64,000 bases of DNA from Acidobacteriota bacterium (lineage in GTDB: Bacteria; Acidobacteriota; Terriglobia; Acidiferrales; UBA7541), in the NCBI GenBank assembly GCA_013289665.1, contig JABCZN010000014.1, positions 62,001 through 126,000 on the forward strand, in the 5' to 3' direction. The translations under genes were made by a program, and so were the position numbers. Of this stretch, positions 59,660-64,000 are shown piece after piece. The notes beneath the pieces were generated by a model that worked only from the letters and a program-made list of their open reading frames with translations, ran no database searches and was not told the origin of the DNA. The number at the start of each line of letters is the position of its first letter. Position 1 is the first letter of the stretch.

Positions 59660-60778
59660 CTACGCCATGGCTTGCAGGAGATCCGCGATGAGATCGTCCG
59701 GATGCTCCAGGCCGATGGACAGCCGAAGCAAGTTCCGCGGCGAGGTCGAACCTTCCCCTTCGGCAGAGGCACGGTGTTCGATCAGGCTCTCTACCCCACC
59801 GAGGCTTGTGGCTGCTTGAAACACTTTCACCCGAGAGACAACACGGACCGCCTCTTCCCATCCACCTCTCACCAGAATCGACATCATTCCTCCAAACAGT
59901 TTCATCTGCGCGGCGGCAATTTCGTGTCCCGGATGCGATGGCAGTCCGGGGTAGAACACCCGCTCCACTTTTTTTGCCTGCGCAAGGGCCTTGGCCACCG
60001 CCATGGCATTCGCGGAGTGTCGCTCAATGCGGCACGGCAGCGTGCGGAGCCCGCGCAAAATCAACCAGGAGTTGAACGGAGAACAGACCGCCCCCAGCAC
60101 CATGCGAATGTGGAACAGCTTGTCGTAAAGCGGCGCGCGCTGCTTGAACACCAGGCAGCCGCCTTGCACGTCGCTGTGGCCTCCGCAATATTTCGTCGTG
60201 GAATGCATCACCACGTCTGCGCCGAGTTCCAGAGGCCTTTGAAGAACGGGGGTGGCAAACGTGTTGTCCACCACGAGGCAAGCCCCGGATTCCCGCGCGA
60301 TTTTCGCTGCGGCGGGGATATCCATGATTTTCATCTGTGGATTGGACGGGGTCTCCGTCCAGATGACTCTGGTGTTCGGGCAAACGGCAGCGGAAATCGC
60401 GGCGGGAGATTGCGTGTCCACGCTTGTGAATTTGAGCTGCCAATTCGCGAAGTAGGTCGCGGCGAGGACCCGAACGTGCACGTAAACATCTTCGGGAATA
60501 ATCACGTGGGAGTGGGGCGCTAAGGTTTGAAAAAAAGCCGTCGTTGCACCCATGCCCGAAGAAAAAGCAAGGGCATCTTCGCCGCCTTCGAGAGCGCTCA
60601 TGGCGGTTTCCAGGCGATCCTGAGTGGGATTCTTGTCCCGTACGTACGTGTATCCGTGAATTTCTTCGCTCGCAGGACCATGAATAAAATTTGTCGAGAG
60701 ATGAATCGGCGGCGCCACGCTCCCCGTGGTTGGATCCGCTGCTGCGCCCGCATGAATGGCCAGAGTCTCTATTTTCAT
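59660..60778 (-). CDS. Cys/Met metabolism PLP enzyme (cystathionine gamma-synthase/lyase type)
   Basis: About 372 residues from ATG 60778 (MKIETLAIHAGAAADP); 11 upstream codons in frame are unlikely. Family blocks: YTYVRDKNPTQDRLE, FSSGMGATTAFFQ, WTETPSNPQMKIMDI, and the PLP Lys in HSTTKYCGGHSDVQGG. The C-terminus has TSLGGVESLIEHRASA. This fold-type I family includes cystathionine gamma-synthase, gamma-lyase, beta-lyase and methionine gamma-lyase, which sequence alone cannot separate here. Together with cbs at 45072-46478 it would complete reverse transsulfuration if it is a gamma-lyase. An SDR gene lies upstream on the same strand. Confidence 0.88.
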   Translation of the reverse strand: MKIETLAIHAGAAADPTTGSVAPPIHLSTNFIHGPASEEIHGYTYVRDKNPTQDRLETAMSALEGGEDALAFSSGMGATTAFFQTLAPHSHVIIPEDVYVHVRVLAATYFANWQLKFTSVDTQSPAAISAAVCPNTRVIWTETPSNPQMKIMDIPAAAKIARESGACLVVDNTFATPVLQRPLELGADVVMHSTTKYCGGHSDVQGGCLVFKQRAPLYDKLFHIRMVLGAVCSPFNSWLILRGLRTLPCRIERHSANAMAVAKALAQAKKVERVFYPGLPSHPGHEIAAAQMKLFGGMMSILVRGGWEEAVRVVSRVKVFQAATSLGGVESLIEHRASAEGEGSTSPRNLLRLSIGLEHPDDLIADLLQAMA

Positions 60779-60937
60779 GAAAGAGAACCTCGTAAGCACA
60801 CGATACTGCAAACAGTTTAATATCCGAACCGCCTCGGGGAAATCACCTGGCTCAGCTCACGACTTCCAATTTGGCCGGAACTTCGCGGGACACCGCTCGG
60901 CACGGAGAAATCCCCAGCCAAGATGGCCGGCGAGGAC

Positions 60938-61810
60938 TTACTCGTCTTCTTCGCGGACGATTCCGAATTTGCGACGAAGAAATGAATCCATGAGGGTATC
61001 GGGAAGGATGCGCCGGCCGATGGCTGCCCACTTCGCGAGCGGCGTTACCGTGTAGCGCGCTTTTGGATGGCTGGCTTGGATGGTATGGAGAATGACCCGG
61101 GCGCAATCTTCCGGAGTGGTTTTGGATTCGCGGCGGCTGCTGGTGGCCCCGGCGATCGCGCCGGAGTAGATTTTTGCGTACGGGCTGGTGGCGGAGCCTT
61201 CAATGTAGGATTCCGCTTGCGCCTTTGCGGTCTGCTGGAAGTTCGTCATGATGTAGCCCGGTTCGATCAGAATCACTTCGATATTGAAGGGGTATAGCTC
61301 GAGCCGCAGCGCATTGGAAAGCGCTTCAACAGCGTGCTTGCTGCTGCTGTAGGCGCCGTAAGTGGGCGGCGTGAGGATGCCCGCGACGCTGCTGAGCATC
61401 AGAATGCGCCCAGACTTGCGCCCGCGCATGTGCGGCAGAACGGCTTGCGTGACGCGAAGCAGTCCAAAGATATTCGTTTCGTAGAGGCGGCGCAGGTCGT
61501 CGAGCTTGAGCTCTTCGGCAACGGCCATTAATCCAACGCCGGCATTGTTGATGAGCACGTCGAGGTGGCCGCCTTTTTCCAGGATTTGCTGGACGCCGCA
61601 AGAGACGGAGTTCGCGTCGCAGACATCCAGTTCCAAAGTTTCGAGGGGAAGTTTCCTCGTAGCTGCCAGCCGGTCGAGTTCGGCGCGCTTTTCCGCGGAG
61701 CGCCCCGCCGCAAATACGCGATATCCTTTTTCCGCCAAAAGTAATGCGGTCGCCCGGCCGAGCCCGTCCGTAGCGCCGGTAATCAATACCGTCTGTTGCT
61801 GGTTGCCCAT
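60938..61810 (-). CDS. Short-chain dehydrogenase/reductase
   Basis: A 290-residue classical SDR. Cofactor motif is TGATDGLG (residues 11-18), NNAG follows near 89, and the catalytic Ser, Tyr and Lys are in MLSSVAGI and YGAYSSSKHA. The AAGR after strand two hints at NADP preference. The C-terminal 27 residues are duplicated as a broken copy at 59561-59644. AAGGAG precedes the ATG. It lies about 160 bp upstream of the Cys/Met PLP gene and 70 bp downstream of the LysR gene, all on the minus strand. Substrate is unknown; sequence style resembles SDRs acting on fatty or aromatic alcohols or ketones. Confidence 0.9.
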   Translation of the reverse strand: MGNQQQTVLITGATDGLGRATALLLAEKGYRVFAAGRSAEKRAELDRLAATRKLPLETLELDVCDANSVSCGVQQILEKGGHLDVLINNAGVGLMAVAEELKLDDLRRLYETNIFGLLRVTQAVLPHMRGRKSGRILMLSSVAGILTPPTYGAYSSSKHAVEALSNALRLELYPFNIEVILIEPGYIMTNFQQTAKAQAESYIEGSATSPYAKIYSGAIAGATSSRRESKTTPEDCARVILHTIQASHPKARYTVTPLAKWAAIGRRILPDTLMDSFLRRKFGIVREEDE

Positions 61811-61879
61811 GATTCTCCTTTGTTCTGAGGCCCATTTTACGCAGCGGCGCGCCGGGAAGCCAGCCGGAACGGGTGAAAC

Positions 61880-62809
61880 TCAGCCGCGGTGAAATTTCCT
61901 GCGGCTGGGGGCGATCTTGACGGCGGTTTCGGTCGCCTCGCGCAATCCGGCGACGAGCTCCTTGGCACTTATGGAAAGAGGGCGGCGACGGGGAATAATC
62001 ACGTCGAGGCTGCGCCGCAACGGCTCCGAGTTGGTGATTTCAAGCGGGCAGAGCTTGCCGCGGCGAAGTTCATCGACGACCGCGATTTGCGGGAGAAATG
62101 CCAGGCCGAGTTTGCGCAAGACCATTCGCTTGCAGGCTTCAATGGTTTCGACCTCCAGCACGATGTTGGGCAACAAACCGTCGCGCCGGAACAGGCCGTT
62201 CATCAGCGTCCAATCGCTGGAGCCGCGGTCGTAGGAAATGATGGGCATGGACTCGAGTTCTTCGAGGCGCAGCTTTCTGCGCGCCATCGAGGGATGCCCG
62301 GGGTGGCCGACAAGAATCAGCGGGTCATCGCGGAGTTGAATCGTTTCCACTTCCGGATGGTTCAGGGATCGTGCCAGGCCCAGATCCACTTCGCCGTCGA
62401 GAACCATTTTGAGGACTTGCGCTGAGTTTCCGCTGCGCACGCTGACGACCACCTTCGGATGGCTCTGCTGATATTTCTTCAGCACTTCGGGAAGCAGGTA
62501 GGTGCAGATGGAAAGCGACGCGGCGATCGGAAGGGCTCCCCCGGCGATGGGATGCATCTCGTGGACCGCCTGGCGGGCGATGGCCACCTGACGCAGGAGT
62601 TGCTCCGCGTGGGGGCGCAACGCCTTGCCTGCCAGGGAAAGAGAAAACTTACCGTGTTCCCGCTCGAAGAGCCGGGTACCAAGCGAATCCTCCAAAGTAC
62701 TAATCCGGGCGCTTACCGCCGGCTGGCTGATGCGCAGGGCGTCGGCGGCGCGGTGAAAGCCGCCGTAGGTCGCAACTGCCAGAAACGTTTCAAGTTGGAG
62801 TATTTCCAT
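61880..62809 (-). CDS. LysR-family transcriptional regulator
   Basis: A 309-residue regulator. The winged HTH is at about 2-62 (LQLETFLAVATYGGFHRAAD, LRISQPAVSARISTLEDSLG), and the substrate-binding half follows (LPIAASLSICTYLLPEVLK, MVLDGEVDLGLARSL). The ATG has GGGAGG ten bases upstream. The gene is divergent from isocitrate lyase across a ~180-bp region with clear LysR-type dyads, so control of aceA, of itself, or both is likely. The effector is unknown. It may also run into the SDR gene, 70 bp downstream. Confidence 0.92.
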   Translation of the reverse strand: MEILQLETFLAVATYGGFHRAADALRISQPAVSARISTLEDSLGTRLFEREHGKFSLSLAGKALRPHAEQLLRQVAIARQAVHEMHPIAGGALPIAASLSICTYLLPEVLKKYQQSHPKVVVSVRSGNSAQVLKMVLDGEVDLGLARSLNHPEVETIQLRDDPLILVGHPGHPSMARRKLRLEELESMPIISYDRGSSDWTLMNGLFRRDGLLPNIVLEVETIEACKRMVLRKLGLAFLPQIAVVDELRRGKLCPLEITNSEPLRRSLDVIIPRRRPLSISAKELVAGLREATETAVKIAPSRRKFHRG

Positions 62810-62846
62810 GGGTGCCGGTCCTCCCGTACGTTTATCCTAGGCGTAC

Positions 62847-62873
62847 TGATAGAAATTGTCTATCACTGTGATA
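62847..62873. promoter_or_regulatory. Overlapping LysR-type operator dyads
   Basis: TGATAGA and TCTATCA (62847-62853 and 62859-62865) form a perfect dyad with ATAG-N7-CTAT inside, which fits the T-N11-A LysR box. A second dyad, TATCAC-T-GTGATA at 62861-62873, overlaps it. They lie between the LysR gene and aceA. Confidence 0.75.
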
Positions 62874-62875
62874 AT

Positions 62876-62881
62876 TATAAT
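62876..62881 (+). promoter_or_regulatory. Candidate -10 of aceA
   Basis: A perfect TATAAT directly after the LysR-type dyads. A consensus -35 at 17 bp is absent; TTGTCT at 62856-62861 lies inside the dyad with a 14-base spacing. A regulator bound there would be close to polymerase, as is usual for LysR activation. Confidence 0.5.
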
Positions 62882-62989
62882 CCGTTTGACTGACCACCCC
62901 CCTTTCCGCAAGATGGCAGCACCTTGAACCTGAACGGCGCGGGGGCCGGGCTTTCCGGCCTTTGCGTCAGAAGAAAGCGAGACGTTCGA

Positions 62990-64000
62990 ATGTCCACCAA
63001 CCAAGCCAGTAACGTTCCGGCAGTCGAGAATCAGTGGCGGTCAAATCCCCGCTGGCAGGGGATCACGCGCCCCTATAAAGCCGAGGACGTCATCCGGTTG
63101 CGCGGAACCGTCCGGGTGGAACACACGCTGGCGCGGCTGGGCGCGGAGAGATTGTGGGATCTGCTGCATGGGGAATCCTACGTCGCGGCGCTGGGCGCGA
63201 TGACCGGCAATCAGGCCATCCAGCAGGTGGAGGCAGGATTAGAGGTCATCTATGTGAGCGGCTGGCAGGTGGCGGCGGACGCCAACGATTCGGGGCAAAT
63301 GTATCCCGACCAGAGCCTGTACCCGGCAGACAGTGTGCCGAACCTGGTGCGCAAGATCAATCAGGCGTTGATGCGCGCGGATCAGATCCATCACGCGGAA
63401 GGAAAGAACGGGAAATACTGGTTTGCGCCAATGGTGGCGGATGCGGAAGCGGGATTTGGCGGAAACCTGAATGCGTTTGAATTAATGAAGGCGATGATCG
63501 AAGCCGGCGCGGCTTGCGTGCATTTTGAAGATCAACTTTCGTCAGCGAAAAAGTGCGGGCATCTGGGCGGAAAAGTTCTGGTTTCGACGGCCGAGGCGAT
63601 TCAGAAGTTGGTGGCGGCGCGGCTGGCGGCTGACGTGATGGGAGTGCCGACGCTGATCATGGCGCGTACCGATGCCGATAGCGCGGGCCTTTTGACCACG
63701 GACATTGATCCGCGTGACCGGGAATTCTCGACCGGGAAGCGCACTCCGGAAGGTTTCTTTGAAGTGCGGAGCGGGATCGAAGCGGCGATTGCTCGCGGTC
63801 TGGCGTATGCGCCATATGCTGATCTGTTGTGGTGCGAGACGTCGAAGCCGAATCTGGCGGAAGCGCGCGAGTTTGCCCAGGGGATTCATGCCATCTATCC
63901 GGGCAAGATGCTGGCTTACAACTGTTCGCCATCATTCAACTGGAGAAAACACCTCAGCAACGAGGACATTGCGCGGTTCCAGCGGGAGCTTGGCGCGATG
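62990..64000 (+). CDS. aceA: Isocitrate lyase, 3'-truncated by window end
   Basis: An open frame from ATG 62990 to the last base (337 codons) with no stop, so the gene continues outside. It starts [19 protein letters not shown] and has the family blocks [42 protein letters not shown] and [19 protein letters not shown]. The last contains the catalytic KKCGH motif, with the active Cys. Isocitrate lyase splits isocitrate to glyoxylate and succinate in the glyoxylate shunt, allowing growth on acetate or fatty acids. The family is about 430 residues, so roughly 95 residues are missing. It is divergent from a LysR regulator. A matching malate synthase may follow outside the window. The Shine-Dalgarno is weak. 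Confidence 0.93.
   Translation, partial: MSTNQASNVPAVENQWRSNPRWQGITRPYKAEDVIRLRGTVRVEHTLARLGAERLWDLLHGESYVAALGAMTGNQAIQQVEAGLEVIYVSGWQVAADANDSGQMYPDQSLYPADSVPNLVRKINQALMRADQIHHAEGKNGKYWFAPMVADAEAGFGGNLNAFELMKAMIEAGAACVHFEDQLSSAKKCGHLGGKVLVSTAEAIQKLVAARLAADVMGVPTLIMARTDADSAGLLTTDIDPRDREFSTGKRTPEGFFEVRSGIEAAIARGLAYAPYADLLWCETSKPNLAEAREFAQGIHAIYPGKMLAYNCSPSFNWRKHLSNEDIARFQRELGAM

Noticed and set aside
1..64000. tRNA, rRNA, CRISPR array, phage or transposase genes
   Set aside because: None recognised on either strand; repeats seen are short palindromes or single duplications.

Overview
The window reads as chromosomal DNA of a GC-rich diderm bacterium, most likely an Acidobacteriota member. Supporting signs are an LptD outer-membrane assembly protein, a TonB energy transducer, a large secreted protein carrying a carboxypeptidase-regulatory-like insert of the Oar type, many secreted proteins of unknown function, and dispersed palindromic intergenic elements. 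The taxonomic call is an inference from gene content. No rRNA, tRNA, CRISPR array, prophage or intact insertion sequence was recognised.

Region by region: 1-3.5 kb holds the 3' part of lptD and an abutting amidase. 3.6-6.0 kb is a minus-strand lipid cassette (CDP-alcohol phosphatidyltransferase, HAD phosphatase, PAP2 phosphatase) in which each stop codon overlaps the next start as ATGA. 6.6-8.9 kb is a thiol-redox operon (ccdA, TlpA-like, cyaY, DsbD N-domain), in effect DsbD split into parts around a frataxin gene. 9-12.3 kb has an M3 peptidase, a DUF2378-like protein and a double-ACT protein. 12.5-15.3 kb is one large PDZ/multi-TM/GAF/zinc-ribbon/Ser-Thr kinase. 15.4-21 kb has an AtoE-type short-chain fatty acid transporter and two secreted unknowns. 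21-30 kb has gltX, a small gene, a DUF6338-like protein, a secreted amidase and a GAF3-GGDEF-HD-GYP c-di-GMP protein. 30.3-39.4 kb has a decayed secreted-protein gene, a nucleotide cyclase, a translationally coupled pair of large paralogous secreted proteins, a di-haem oxidoreductase bracketed by copies of one repeat, and an island of repeats with a broken toxin-antitoxin pair. 39.4-47 kb holds OsmC, fabH, small membrane genes and a homocysteine operon (cbs, membrane protein, homocysteine methyltransferase/MTHFR fusion) next to a Rid-family gene. 47-54.4 kb has an ECF sigma / zinc anti-sigma / DUF4139 cluster opposite a TonB gene and an M48 protease. 54.5-64 kb has a GGDEF-EAL protein, an M20 peptidase, a Dabb protein, a Cys/Met PLP enzyme, an SDR with a nearby duplicate remnant, and a LysR regulator divergent from isocitrate lyase, which runs off the window end.

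Common themes are envelope biogenesis and secreted proteins, sulfur amino acid metabolism (cbs, homocysteine methylation, cystathionine gamma-type enzyme), c-di-GMP and kinase signalling, and several decayed genes in gaps that look empty at first. The best candidate for an undescribed system is the coupled paralogous secreted pair at 32251-36599. The sigma / sensor-like anti-sigma / DUF4139 cluster comes second.
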